Notes: a model not told the origin generated them from the sequence alone. DNA of 64,000 bases from Bog-473 sp963836605 (GCA_963836605.1 CAWIKB010000009.1:248001-312000); one strand, 5' to 3'. Shown: positions 16,717 to 25,697, counted from the stretch's first letter. A program made the numbers and translations.

Positions 16717-17427
16717 GTGGTGGCTCTGGCGGCGTGCCACCATCGGTCCGTGCGAGTCCATCGCAGTTTCGCCTTTGTCGATGTGTCGGGATTCACGGCC
16801 CTGACCGAACTCGAAGGTGACGAACATGCCGTCGATGTTCTCACCGCATTCCGGGCTCTCTTGCGCGACATTTGCGCTCGGCGGGCCGTGCGCATCGCCA
16901 AGTGGCTTGGTGACGGCGTCATGCTCGTTGGTGTCGAGACGCGACCATTGCTCGCAACCATCCTCGAGTTGCACCACGTTGTCTGCGTCGTCTCGAGCCC
17001 GGCCCAGACGGTCTCGATCCGTTCCGGCGTCACCTCGGGTCATGTCATCTTGATGGAGGGTGACGACTACATCGGACATTGTGTCAATGTCGCCGCTCGG
17101 CTGTGTGATCTTGCCGAGGCCGGCGAAGCGCTTGTGGCCCCCTCCGTGGTAGGCGAGCTGCCCCGCTGGGGCGTTGTCCTCGCGTGCAGGGACATTGCCC
17201 TGCGGGGGGTGGAGATGCCGGTTCCCGCATCGAGTATCGGCATGGCGGAGGTCGGGGCCGGTCGCTTCTGGGATCCCATCTGCGGCCTTCCACTGTCGAC
17301 GGCGACGGCCGAAGAGGCGGCACAGGCGGCCGACGGCACTCCGGTCCTCTTCTGTTCGCCTGGGTGCCTCGACACCTGGCAACGCCGACCGATGAGTTCG
17401 AGCGCGCCAGTAGCCAGCCCACAATGA
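16717..17427 (+). CDS. Class III nucleotide cyclase-like domain fused to YHS metal-binding domain
   Basis: About 236 aa; the start could also be the GTG at 16750. Residues about 17-150 follow the class III cyclase fold: FAFVDVSGFTALTE (first metal Asp), IAKWLGDGVMLVG (second metal Asp), SIRSGVTSGHVILMEGDDYI and GHCVNVAARLCDLA (the N/R transition-state segment). Residues about 190-228 read DPICGLPLSTATAEEA and then VLFCSPGCLDTWQRRP, a YHS domain with two Cys pairs for a metal. It may make cAMP or act as a degenerate sensor; the Lys/Asp base-specifying residues were not assigned. Coupling of a cyclase with a metal-binding YHS suggests metal or redox sensing (inference). Confidence 0.75.
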   Translation: MVALAACHHRSVRVHRSFAFVDVSGFTALTELEGDEHAVDVLTAFRALLRDICARRAVRIAKWLGDGVMLVGVETRPLLATILELHHVVCVVSSPAQTVSIRSGVTSGHVILMEGDDYIGHCVNVAARLCDLAEAGEALVAPSVVGELPRWGVVLACRDIALRGVEMPVPASSIGMAEVGAGRFWDPICGLPLSTATAEEAAQAADGTPVLFCSPGCLDTWQRRPMSSSAPVASPQ

Positions 17428-17458
17428 ATGCAAATGTTTCAGGGATCCGATGCGTCGC

Positions 17459-18082
17459 CTATATCTCGGGGACTCTCGGTTCCCGCCACATCCGCCAGAT
17501 CGGGGGACTGCCCCGCTTCGATGGCACTTTATCGATCACCTCGAAGCCGAAGCGGGCGTAGAGCGAGATGTTGCGCTCCTTCGATGACTCCAGGTAAGCG
17601 GGATCTCCCTCTTCATCGACGTGGGTGAGCGCCGCTCTCAACAACGCTGATCCAACTCCTTTGCCCTGGCGTTCGGGGGCGGTTCCCAGCGTGAACAGAT
17701 ACCAATGGCGATCGGTGGGATGCAGGTTCTCTACCTTGAACATGAGGCCGAGCGCGCCGATCGTATGTGGGCTCGTGAGAAACGGCGCCGTCGGGAGTAG
17801 TTTGAGTAGTTCCACCACCGCATGTCGATCTCGCCCCGGGGGACCCCATAATGCGGCTCCACTGAGATCTTCAGTGACGTACACGTGTCCGTGAGGTAGG
17901 TACTGGCGACGCAGTTGTGATGTGAAGAACGAATGCAATCCCAGCTGCCGGCGTCGGGCACCGGCGAACATGAAGCTGGCCACTGGATCGTCGTCGAAGG
18001 CTCGAACCAACATGTCGACGATGGCCGGGACGTCCGAGGAAGTAGCAGGTCGGACGGCGGGGGAGTCGGGTCGGGTGCTCAC
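17459..18082 (-). CDS. GNAT-family N-acetyltransferase
   Basis: 207 aa from a GTG at 18082; a longer frame to 18172 has low-complexity sequence. VRPATSSDVPAIVDMLVRAF is the beta1-alpha1 start. The acetyl-CoA loop is APERQGKGVGSALL (Q/RxxGxG/A) and the C-terminal part ends YLESSKERNISLYARFGFEV. About 100 residues with HGHVYVTEDLSGAALWGPPG sit between, as in the Tri101/MSMEG-like GNAT subgroup. Acceptor unknown. It is convergent with the cyclase gene, 31 bases apart. Confidence 0.88.
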   Translation of the reverse strand: MSTRPDSPAVRPATSSDVPAIVDMLVRAFDDDPVASFMFAGARRRQLGLHSFFTSQLRRQYLPHGHVYVTEDLSGAALWGPPGRDRHAVVELLKLLPTAPFLTSPHTIGALGLMFKVENLHPTDRHWYLFTLGTAPERQGKGVGSALLRAALTHVDEEGDPAYLESSKERNISLYARFGFEVIDKVPSKRGSPPIWRMWREPRVPEI

Positions 18083-18187
18083 GCCGGGGAGGGTACCAAC
18101 CTGTGTGGAGCTCCTTCGACTGCTTGCCCCTCCAGTGGCGCCACCGTTCTGATCATTGGATGGAGGCTGCACAGAGGTGGTCGAATG

Positions 18188-21178
18188 TCAACCTGCGGGC
18201 GTCTTCCTACCGCCACCGTCGACTACCGCCAAGATCTCGTCTCCCCAGCGTTCCAGCCGTATCGGCCCCATCCCCTTGCACCGGGCCAGTTCGGCGAGGG
18301 TTGTCGGTCGGCGAGCGGCGATGCCGACGAGTTCGGTGTCGTTGAGCACGACGTACGCCGGCAACTTGGCGTGCTTCGCCGTCTCGGACCGCCACTCGCG
18401 AAGTGCCCCTTCGGTCGCGTCCATGGAGGGATCGGAGCTTCCGCCCCCGCCCCCGCCCCCGCCCCCGCCCGGGGCGTCAAGGGTCATGGTTCGCCCCTGC
18501 ACCTTGACATCCGATCCGAACGGCACGCGAAGCCGGGCACTGCTGACTCGAACCACGGCCGCTGAGTCGGTGAGCTCGACGACTGTCCCGGTGTGGCCGC
18601 CGTACTCGATCACCAGGCCCACCGTGGCGGCCATACCGGGGGTCGTGAGCCCGGTTCGGCGTGAGGCCCGTGCACCGCGCCGTTTCCCGGGTCCGTGCGT
18701 TCCGGACGGAGCCCCGTGATTCCTCTTGGGGGTGGTTGGTCGAATCAGGTCCTTGGGATCGGGGCGCCGGTTCTGCCTGCTGACGACTGCTCTCGGGTTG
18801 CGAGGTCCTGTTCCGTCGAGCTCGGCCAGGAAAGGAGAGGGACTCTCCGCAGCGCCCAGAATCAGCACCTGGCGTTTCGCACGAGTCAGCGCGACATGGA
18901 AGACCCGTCGTTCCCCTTCCTCGTCCTCGCTCAGTCGGTGCGGGAGCAGTCCCTGGGAGGCGCCGTAGACGATCACGTGCGCCCACTCCCGACCCTTGAT
19001 CTTGTGGATCGTGGACAGGAGCACCGCGGGTCCGTCTCCCGGTCGGCGTCCGAGCACCTCTCGGAGCCACGGTTCGAAGGTGGCAACGTCGGGGTGAAGG
19101 GAGGCTACCGATTCGAGGGCCAGCAGGTCGTCCGCGTGGGTGGACCTGTCTGCTTCCCGCCGGGAGGAGTCAAGTACGTCCATGGTGTCACCGAGACCCA
19201 CCTCGACTCGGATCGTGCCCAATGCCGTCGCCGCTGAATTTTGGCACGCTGCCGCGACAGATTCGACGGCGTCGGCGTAGGCCGACAGCTTGGCAACGTC
19301 TCGCCCCGAGAGTCGACTCGCGAGACGTCTCAGATCCGCAAGGGAGGTCGTGCTTCTTCCGGTGGCCATCTCGACGACATTGGGGGCGATCCCTCGAGAC
19401 GGTCGGCGGATCGTCTGCACGACATCGTCGCGGGAAAGCGCATGTGGGGCGCGACCCATCCGCAGGTAGGCAAGGGCGGTCCGGGTGCCCGTTCGCTGCA
19501 GCACTTGAGGGCCGAGAGGGGTGGTGCACGGAATGCCGGCCTCTGTGAAGGCGACCTGGAGCGGCAACAGGGTCGAATTGACCCTGGCCAGAAGAGCGAT
19601 GTCCTGGAGATCGACTCCACCGGCCCTCCACGCCGAAACGGCGGCCAGCGCGTGTGCGGGAAGTTGTTCGGTTGGCGCGCTGACAATGGAAACTGAGCCT
19701 CGACCTCGGAGGGGTGGGTCGAACTCGGGCAGGTCGTCGCTTCGCCCGGGAGGAGTTTTGATCGTCTTCTTTATGCGCTCCCGGTTGTAGGACAGCAGAT
19801 TGGTCGCGGCGGCGACGACCTGGGGCGGACACCGGTAGTTGACCTCGAGGGCATGCTCTCGCGCGCCGGGGAAGTACGCGGGGTAATTGATCAGGTACTC
19901 GGGCGTTGCCCCGGAGTAGCCGTAGATGACCTGGTCGTCGTCGCCGACGCCGAAGCAATTGTACGTCGGGGCACACAGGAGCCGGATGAGAAGCAGGTGG
20001 GCCGCGTTCAGGTCTTGGAACTCGTCCACCAGGAGATGCCGGCACCGGCTCTGTGCAGAGGCTCGGGCATCGGAGTCAGACAGCAGGATCTCGATCGCCC
20101 GATAGATCTGCTCGTCGAAGTCGACGGCGCCGGCCTCGGCCAGCGCTCTTCGATACCTCTCGAACCCCGCAGCGAGTCCCTGTGCATCGGGAATCTGCTC
20201 CTCCACCACCGCCGGAGCGGTGAGGCCGAGGCGAAGGGCGGAGAGCGCGTCGATGTAGGGGAGGACGCTGTCGGTGTTGGCCTGGCGTGGGACCTCGAAG
20301 ACCTCCTTGACCAGATCCCGAACCTCGGACTCCGCGTAGACCTTCAGCCGACCCCGGCCAGCGTGCTCGTTGCAGATGGAGAGACCGACGCTGTTGAGCG
20401 TCCGGATGTGTGGTCCGTTGGACGTCACCAGCCGGCCACAGCGTTCCCGCATCTGATCAGCCGCCTTCGTGTTGAACGCGAGGGCGGTCACGGTCGTCGG
20501 GTGCACACCTCGAATGTCGATCAAGTGGCGAAGACGCTCGGTAAGGACCCGGGTCTTTCCCGAGCCCGCTGGAGCGATCACCCTCGCTGCGCCCGTGGCA
20601 TGGCTGACGGCTGCCATCTGGTCCGGGGCAAGATCGGCCGCGGGCGGCCGGAAGCCGATTGGGGTGAGGGATCTGGCCTCGGTGTTCCAGCGGTGCAGCA
20701 CGCCGGTGCCACAGCTGAGAGGTGGGGGGCCGAAGGGCCCTCCGTCGACGTACAGGGACGTGCCATCGCCGAGCACGACGTCTGCCGGGCCCGCTTCGGT
20801 CACGCCCTCCGCGCCGAGAAGTCGGGCGGCCTTGCGCCCGTGCCACCAGATCGGGTCCCCACTTCGGCCGTCGTAGTTGTTTGCCCAGACCAAGAACTGA
20901 AGGCGTTCGCGGGAGAACTCGAAACCAGGGCTCAGCTCATGGACCGGCCGACGACACACCTCGGTTGTGCGCAGGTCCCCGGGGTCAACAGCCAACTCGA
21001 CCACCACCGGCCGGCGATCGAACCAGGCACTCTGGAACGCCGCCACGGAGTCGGCCGGATCGGCCAGGGCGTCGTCGTCCACCAGGAGCCTGGGGCATCC
21101 CTGCCAGGGCTCAAGAGGTGCTTGCCCCGGCAGGACGACGACCCCGCGACCGAGTTCGAGCGGCCCTGGGATTGCCAT
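18188..21178 (-). CDS. UvrD/PcrA-type DNA helicase with N-terminal extension, tudor-like and HRDC ends
   Basis: 996 aa. The helicase core has motif I APAGSGKTRVL (about 202-212), motif II HLLVDEFQD, motif III GDDDQVIYGYSG, motif IV EVNYRCP, motif V STIHKIKGREWAHVIVYG and motif VI HVALTRAKRQVLIL. About 195 residues precede motif I with no recognised domain. After the core come a small barrel-like piece (GLVIEYGGHTGTVVELTD), a run of ten glycines, and a C-terminal HRDC domain (LPAYVVLNDTELVGIAARRP). It is a 3'-5' superfamily 1A helicase for DNA repair or replication restart. It is monocistronic. The N-terminal extension resembles that of some actinobacterial UvrD paralogues. Confidence 0.92.
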   Translation of the reverse strand: MAIPGPLELGRGVVVLPGQAPLEPWQGCPRLLVDDDALADPADSVAAFQSAWFDRRPVVVELAVDPGDLRTTEVCRRPVHELSPGFEFSRERLQFLVWANNYDGRSGDPIWWHGRKAARLLGAEGVTEAGPADVVLGDGTSLYVDGGPFGPPPLSCGTGVLHRWNTEARSLTPIGFRPPAADLAPDQMAAVSHATGAARVIAPAGSGKTRVLTERLRHLIDIRGVHPTTVTALAFNTKAADQMRERCGRLVTSNGPHIRTLNSVGLSICNEHAGRGRLKVYAESEVRDLVKEVFEVPRQANTDSVLPYIDALSALRLGLTAPAVVEEQIPDAQGLAAGFERYRRALAEAGAVDFDEQIYRAIEILLSDSDARASAQSRCRHLLVDEFQDLNAAHLLLIRLLCAPTYNCFGVGDDDQVIYGYSGATPEYLINYPAYFPGAREHALEVNYRCPPQVVAAATNLLSYNRERIKKTIKTPPGRSDDLPEFDPPLRGRGSVSIVSAPTEQLPAHALAAVSAWRAGGVDLQDIALLARVNSTLLPLQVAFTEAGIPCTTPLGPQVLQRTGTRTALAYLRMGRAPHALSRDDVVQTIRRPSRGIAPNVVEMATGRSTTSLADLRRLASRLSGRDVAKLSAYADAVESVAAACQNSAATALGTIRVEVGLGDTMDVLDSSRREADRSTHADDLLALESVASLHPDVATFEPWLREVLGRRPGDGPAVLLSTIHKIKGREWAHVIVYGASQGLLPHRLSEDEEGERRVFHVALTRAKRQVLILGAAESPSPFLAELDGTGPRNPRAVVSRQNRRPDPKDLIRPTTPKRNHGAPSGTHGPGKRRGARASRRTGLTTPGMAATVGLVIEYGGHTGTVVELTDSAAVVRVSSARLRVPFGSDVKVQGRTMTLDAPGGGGGGGGGGSSDPSMDATEGALREWRSETAKHAKLPAYVVLNDTELVGIAARRPTTLAELARCKGMGPIRLERWGDEILAVVDGGGRKTPAG
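18441..18470 (-). repeat. Five tandem hexanucleotides encoding a polyglycine linker
   Basis: CCGCCC occurs five times in a row on the plus strand; read on the minus strand it gives (GGC GGG)x5, ten glycines, just before the HRDC domain of the helicase. Unit length is a multiple of three, so copy-number change would alter linker length without shifting the frame. Confidence 0.9.
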
Positions 21179-21258
21179 CAGGCCAAGGTAGTAGCCGGGT
21201 GCGTCACCGATTGAGGCGTCCGGCCGCCCAGCGGGACGGCCCCCGGCTCACGTCCGCA

Positions 21259-22521
21259 TCAGCCCGTGGCTGTGGCTGTGGCCGTGCCCGGGATGTCCGT
21301 TCCGCAGAAGGGCTGGCTCGAGGCGGCGACGAACCCGCTCTTCTGAGCGATCATGTACCACCCGCACGACTTCGCCAGGTCATGCCCGAAGGCGGTCGAG
21401 TAGTTGATCGTCTCGGGCAGGAGCCCGTTGCCGTTGTAGCTCTTCAGGTTGCGCAGGGCCTTGATCACGCCGGCATGGGTGGGATTGGGGCCGGCCAATT
21501 GCAGGCCCTTGATCATGAGATCGGCACCGAGCCACGATTCGTACTGGCTGAATGACGGGAACTCGCTGCTCGTGAAGTGCGCGTACTTCTCCAAGGCCGA
21601 CTGCATCTGCTTGGTGCCGGCGTTCGGCAACGCGAACGGGCGGAACGTAGTCACGAAGTAGCCACCCTGCACGGATTTCCAGGCGGGGGTTCCGATGACG
21701 CCGGGCTCGTACCCGGTCGGGAAGACCATGACCTTCGGTTTGACGCCCTCCTGGCGCAGCGCGGTCGCCAGGGCGTCGTTCGAGTTGTCGTCGAGGCCGG
21801 CGTAGTAGGCGTTACAGCCCTTCTGCTTGGCCACCAGAGCCGGTGTCGTCATGGCCACGGAGCCGAACGGGATGGATGTGTCCAGCACCCCCTCCTTGCC
21901 CCCGGCATGTGTGAAGGAGTCCACCGTGCCGATGGCGGACCGGGAGGATGAAGGCGAGATCGAGTACCCGTACGAGCAGATGGTGGTTCCACCGTGGGCC
22001 TTCATGAACGCCCCGATGGCCGTGTTGACCGGATACTTGGGGTTCACGCTCCCGACGTCGGACGCGAACATGTTGGTGAAGGGCGGCGTGCCCCACTCCG
22101 GGCCGTCGAAGAACCCGCCGGTGACCGGCACGCCCTGTTGGTTCGGCGTCTTGTCGGCGAGGAAGAAGAGCGGGCTGTCCGACACGATGCCGATGGCGCC
22201 CCGCGAGAGGGCGTCCTGGACCGCCGTCGCGATCTCCGTGGGACTGGTCTGGTCGTCGAGGACGACCCCCTTTATCTGATGACCGTTCACCCCGCCTTGG
22301 GCGTTCTGGAGGGCGACGCGCGCGTTGAACCCCGCCGCAGCCTGGCTGAACTCAGCCGAGCCTTCACCGGTCAGCGAGGTGATCATGACAATGGTCAAGG
22401 GCGACTTGGATGAGGCTGCGCCGGCGGTGCCAGCGGCCAGACTCGTGAAGCCTGCCGCCGCCGTGATCGCGAGTGCCGCCAGCCCCGACCTGACCAGTCG
22501 CTTGTTCGAGGTATCACTCAT
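21259..22521 (-). CDS. Periplasmic binding protein of branched-chain-type ABC importer
   Basis: 420 aa from ATG 22521, preceded by GGGGGAGGG. A Sec signal peptide is clear: basic NKRLVRSG, hydrophobic LAALAITAAAGFTSLAAG and a likely cleavage after GTAGA; no lipobox Cys. The mature part follows the Peripla_BP_6/LivJ fold (SPLTIVMITSLTGEGSAEFS, NGHQIKGVVLDDQTSP, IGIVSDSPLFF). It is divergent from the amidohydrolase gene and 8.6 kb from the matching permease/ATPase genes (31125-34791), which lack their own binding protein. Ligand is unknown; relatives bind amino acids, but also aromatic acids, amides and sterol fragments. Confidence 0.9.
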   Translation of the reverse strand: MSDTSNKRLVRSGLAALAITAAAGFTSLAAGTAGAASSKSPLTIVMITSLTGEGSAEFSQAAAGFNARVALQNAQGGVNGHQIKGVVLDDQTSPTEIATAVQDALSRGAIGIVSDSPLFFLADKTPNQQGVPVTGGFFDGPEWGTPPFTNMFASDVGSVNPKYPVNTAIGAFMKAHGGTTICSYGYSISPSSSRSAIGTVDSFTHAGGKEGVLDTSIPFGSVAMTTPALVAKQKGCNAYYAGLDDNSNDALATALRQEGVKPKVMVFPTGYEPGVIGTPAWKSVQGGYFVTTFRPFALPNAGTKQMQSALEKYAHFTSSEFPSFSQYESWLGADLMIKGLQLAGPNPTHAGVIKALRNLKSYNGNGLLPETINYSTAFGHDLAKSCGWYMIAQKSGFVAASSQPFCGTDIPGTATATATG

Positions 22522-22890
22522 GATGCTGTTTCCCTCCCCCACAAGGCGCATGACCCCCGTCAGCGCCCCATAGGCATACACGCCCGACGCCGGCCATGTC
22601 AGTCAGGCCCCTGCTACCTGGGCCAACGCGTCCGCCGTCTGTTCGGGCTCGGTGATCATCAGGTCCGTCCCGTATCGATGTCGCGGAGTTCGAAGCATGG
22701 CCACGGGCGGAGCCACACAGGGGTAGAACCGAAGGTCACGGATATTGACGCGCAGTCCAAACGCACTACGCTCACAGCGTTGCCAGAGGTGTCAGTCCTC
22801 GTCGCTGGCGGCCCGACATCGCTGGGGGCGGACGCTTCCGGTCAGACGAGATGCCGAGGTAGTCATGGCCAAGAGAATGCGGAGGTAATC
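22522..22890. promoter_or_regulatory. Divergent promoter region of binding protein and amidohydrolase
   Basis: 369 bases without a convincing gene. It must carry promoters in both directions. TTGACGCGCAGTCCAA at 22745-22760 agrees at 10 of 16 positions with the palindrome seen at 24965, 26686 and 31063 and may be a weak version. Next to the amidohydrolase start a 26-bp tandem duplication repeats the ribosome binding site and start codon (22856-22907). Confidence 0.5.
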
Positions 22891-22907
22891 ATGGCCAAGA
22901 GAATTGT
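22856..22907 (+). repeat. 26-bp tandem duplication of ribosome binding site and start codon
   Basis: Unit one (22856-22881) and unit two (22882-22907) both contain GAGGTARTC followed by ATGGCCAAGAGAAT. Only unit two is in frame with the amidohydrolase. The ATG in unit one (22865) opens a seven-codon frame (MAKRMRR) that stops at TAA inside the second ribosome binding site, five bases before the real ATG. The two units differ at one base within the shared part and at the last bases. Confidence 0.9.
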
Positions 22908-24093
22908 CGATTTTCCGGTGTTCGACGCCGACAACCATATGTACGAGAAGACGGACGCCTTCACGAAGTTCCTGCCGCCCGAGTACGCCGGCCTGATCAA
23001 GTATGTGGAGGTCAACGGCCGCACGAAGATCGCGGTACGCAACGTCATATCCGAGTACATTCCGAACCCCACGTTCAACGTGGTGGGCCGGCCGGGCGCG
23101 TCGGAGGCGTTCTTCAAGGAGGGCAACCCCGAGGGGAAGTCCCGCCGAGAGCTGATGGGCGACCCGATCCGCTCGCCCGAGGCCTTCTTCTCACCCGAGC
23201 CCCGCCTGGCGCTCATGGACGAGCTCGGCATCGACCGTGCGCTCATGTGGCCGACGCTGGCCAGCTTGCTCGAGGAGCGGCTGAGCACGGACCCGAAGGC
23301 CACGCATGTCGTCGTGCACGCGCTGAACCAGTGGATGCACGAGCACTGGACCTTCAACTACGAGAACCGCATCTTTCCCACACCGGTCGTCACGCTGCCC
23401 ATCGTCAACGAGGCGATCAAGGAACTCGAGTGGGTCGTCGAGCGCGGGGCGAGGATCATCCTCATCCGTCCGGCGCCGGTGCCGGGGTACCAGGGCAACC
23501 GGTCCTTGGCGCTCCCCGAATTCGACCCCTTCTGGCAGCGGGTCACGGAGCTCGACATCACCGTCGGCCTCCACGCGTCCGATGACGGGTTGACGCGCTA
23601 CTACAACCAGTGGGAGGGAAAGCCGGAAGGGGAGCACCTCCCCTTTGCCGGCAAGTCGGCCTTCATGGACATCATGCACACGCAGGGCCGAGGGATCTTC
23701 GACACGGTGGCGTCCCTCATCGGTCACGGTCTCCTGACCCGGTTCCCCACCCTACGCATCCTGCCCGTGGAGAACGGGTCCGCCTGGGTGCGGCCGTTCA
23801 TCGAGGCGATCGGCCACTCCTACGCGCACGAGCCGGGACTCTATGACGAGGACCCCCTCATGGTGCTCAAGCGCAACATCTGGATCCACCCCTTCCACGA
23901 GGAGGACCCGCGCGGGCTCATCGACCTGGTGGGCGTGGACCGGGTCGTCTTCGGATCCGATTATCCGCACATCGAAGGGATGTCCGAGCCGCTCTCCTAC
24001 GTCGACGAGCTCGAGGGCCTGACCCACGACGAGGTGGCTCGGGTGATGGGTGGCAACCTGGCCGAAGCCATGAAGGTGCCCTTCGCCGCCTGA
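22891..24093 (+). CDS. Amidohydrolase-2 family (TIM-barrel metal hydrolase/decarboxylase-like)
   Basis: 400 aa from ATG 22891 (MAKRIVDFPVFDADNHMYE). FDADNHMYE corresponds to the first metal motif (D-x-D-x-H form), HASDD and RFPTLRILPVENGSAWV to inner strands, and VFGSDYPHIEGM holds the last Asp ligand. Relatives include o-pyrocatechuate-type decarboxylases, ring-opening hydrolases and many proteins of unknown role in actinobacterial steroid or terpenoid clusters. It shares this cluster with a second paralogue at 28426-29697. No substrate can be assigned. Confidence 0.88.
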   Translation: MAKRIVDFPVFDADNHMYEKTDAFTKFLPPEYAGLIKYVEVNGRTKIAVRNVISEYIPNPTFNVVGRPGASEAFFKEGNPEGKSRRELMGDPIRSPEAFFSPEPRLALMDELGIDRALMWPTLASLLEERLSTDPKATHVVVHALNQWMHEHWTFNYENRIFPTPVVTLPIVNEAIKELEWVVERGARIILIRPAPVPGYQGNRSLALPEFDPFWQRVTELDITVGLHASDDGLTRYYNQWEGKPEGEHLPFAGKSAFMDIMHTQGRGIFDTVASLIGHGLLTRFPTLRILPVENGSAWVRPFIEAIGHSYAHEPGLYDEDPLMVLKRNIWIHPFHEEDPRGLIDLVGVDRVVFGSDYPHIEGMSEPLSYVDELEGLTHDEVARVMGGNLAEAMKVPFAA

Positions 24094-24108
24094 GCGGGAG
24101 CGGCCCGG

Positions 24109-24903
24109 TCAGGCGACGGGGACGAACAGGCGCGTCGTAGCCGTCGCGCACAGCCGGTTGTCGTTCCCCGCGTCGCGGACCTCCACGCGGCCCAGGCCGT
24201 CGCGCTCGAGGGCCGTCGCCACCACCGGCCCGTTGCGCGCCGGCTGCAGGTAGCGCAAGGCCAGCGACGAGAGAGTGGCACCGGGCGCCAGCGAAAGCAC
24301 GGCTTCTTCCGCCGTCAGCGCCAGGAGGCCGCCGTTGATCGTGTTCGACGCGTTGAGGGCATCGTCCGAGTGGGGGAGAAGGGCAACGCCGGGCTCGCGG
24401 CGCTCACAGCCGGCCCGCTCGGCGAAGGGGACGGTCAGGCGGGTGCCCTCCGGGAGGAGGACGTCCACACCGGTCCGGGTCGTGATCGTCACGTTCCGGT
24501 CGGGGGCCGCCATGAAGGACGCCGCCGCGAAGGCGAACGGCTCGCCGTCCCCACCGGTGAAGTCTACGCCCACCACGATGACGGAACGACCGGCCTTGAG
24601 GTTCGACGCCGTTCCGATCACCGTGCCCGAGACCGGTGGCGGCCCGTACAGGTGCACGTCGAGGTCCAGGGTCACCGGGACCCTCGGGCCGATCGTGTCG
24701 ATGGCGAGCAGGCCGCACAGGGTGTCAGCCCAGATCGCCAGGATGGAGGCACGCAAGTGGGAGGTCCCGGGCACGCACATCTCGGGGACGACGGTCGCCG
24801 ACCCGATCAGCTGGTCCCCGGCCCGCCGCACCTGCCACCCGAGGTCCCGCAGCACGTGGTTCCTCGCCCGGGCGTCCGTGTCACTGTCGACCGAAGTCGC
24901 CAT
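24109..24903 (-). CDS. Hotdog-fold acyl-CoA thioesterase-like protein (double domain)
   Basis: 264 aa from ATG 24903. Two hotdog halves appear: about 40-125 (GTSHLRASILAIWADTLCGL, then PVTLDLDVHLYGPPP) and about 180-260 (ALNASNTINGGLLALTAEEA, then LSSLALRYLQPA). Segment GGLLALTAEEA resembles the PaaI/FadM hotdog helix. It would hydrolyse an acyl-CoA, perhaps to free CoA from a dead-end intermediate. The palindrome at 24965-24980 lies 62 bases upstream, shared with divergent DoxX. Confidence 0.78.
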   Translation of the reverse strand: MATSVDSDTDARARNHVLRDLGWQVRRAGDQLIGSATVVPEMCVPGTSHLRASILAIWADTLCGLLAIDTIGPRVPVTLDLDVHLYGPPPVSGTVIGTASNLKAGRSVIVVGVDFTGGDGEPFAFAAASFMAAPDRNVTITTRTGVDVLLPEGTRLTVPFAERAGCERREPGVALLPHSDDALNASNTINGGLLALTAEEAVLSLAPGATLSSLALRYLQPARNGPVVATALERDGLGRVEVRDAGNDNRLCATATTRLFVPVA

Positions 24904-24964
24904 CTGTCCTCCAAGTCGTCCCGGACCACCTCGGTGCAGGCCGGCCGGGCGCAATGTATTACCT

Positions 24965-24980
24965 TCGATGTCGACGTCAA
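24965..24980. promoter_or_regulatory. Palindromic operator candidate, family 1, copy A
   Basis: On the minus strand it reads TTGACGTCGACATCGA, a match to the local consensus TTGACGTCGACGTCAA with two mismatches. It lies between the divergent thioesterase (24903) and DoxX (25096) starts. The same motif recurs at 26686-26701 and 31063-31078. Confidence 0.6.
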
Positions 24981-25095
24981 AATCTGGCGAACACGATGGT
25001 GGGGCGGTCGAGTTGCTACGGTGGCGGACCGTCGCGAGACCGCGCCGGGACCGAGTAGCGAGTCGGAACCGGCTACCTAATTCGAGAAGGACGTT

Positions 25096-25653
25096 GTGAA
25101 CGTGCCGCACGTGATCCTGGGTGACCTCTCCGCATCCTCCGAGAACCTGGCTCTGTTGATCGCCCGCGTGGTGGTCGGTGCTGTGTTTCTCGCCCACGGC
25201 ATCAATCACATCTACGGGGGCGGCAAAATAGAGGGTACGGGCCGCTGGTTCGAGTCGCTGGGTATGCGCCCCGGGATCCTGCACGCCTGGATGGCCAGCC
25301 TGGTCGAGGTTGGCGCCGGGGCCCTGCTCGTGCTGGGCCTGCTGACGCCCGTCGCCGCCGCGGGCGTGGTGGGGGTGATGTTGGTGGCCTGGATCACCAA
25401 CCATCTGAAGAACGGATTCTTCATATTCCGCCCCGGCGAGGGCTGGGAGTACGTCATGGTCCTCACGGCCATGGGCGTGGTGATCGGGACCATCGGGCCC
25501 GGTCAATGGAGCATCGACGGCCACGTGAGCGCACTGCAGAACCTCTGGGGTTGGCCCGGCTTCGCCATTGCGCTCGGCGCCGGCGGCCTCGGTGCGGCCG
25601 GGCTGCTCGGTGTGTACTGGCGCCCCGACAAGCCGGACCCGGACAAGTCCTGA
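25096..25653 (+). CDS. DoxX-family membrane protein
   Basis: 185 aa from a GTG at 25096, with GAAGGAC upstream. Four hydrophobic helices: about 18-38 (ARVVVGAVFLAHGINHI), 65-90, 95-118 (after NHLKNGFFIF) and 150-172. RWFESLGMRPGILHAWMASL and TNHLKNGFFI are typical of the DoxX/SURF4-like family, linked in other bacteria to thiosulfate or membrane redox homeostasis. In this cluster its role is unknown. It ends before a strong hairpin shared with the convergent tesB-like gene. Confidence 0.88.
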   Translation: MNVPHVILGDLSASSENLALLIARVVVGAVFLAHGINHIYGGGKIEGTGRWFESLGMRPGILHAWMASLVEVGAGALLVLGLLTPVAAAGVVGVMLVAWITNHLKNGFFIFRPGEGWEYVMVLTAMGVVIGTIGPGQWSIDGHVSALQNLWGWPGFAIALGAGGLGAAGLLGVYWRPDKPDPDKS

Positions 25654-25661
25654 GCCGTTGG

Positions 25662-25687
25662 GCCGGCCGCTGACGCGGACGGCCGGC
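25662..25687. terminator. Hairpin between convergent DoxX and TesB-like genes
   Basis: GCCGGCCG and CGGCCGGC are perfect 8-bp arms around a 10-base loop, 8 bases after the DoxX stop and 10 bases from the stop of the convergent gene. There is no T-run, as is usual in high-GC actinobacteria. It could end transcription from both sides. Confidence 0.6.
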
Positions 25688-25697
25688 ATGACGTAAC

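Noticed and set aside
19853..21214. Plus-strand frame of 453 codons opposite the helicase gene
   Set aside because: Antisense shadow; the minus strand has all helicase motifs.
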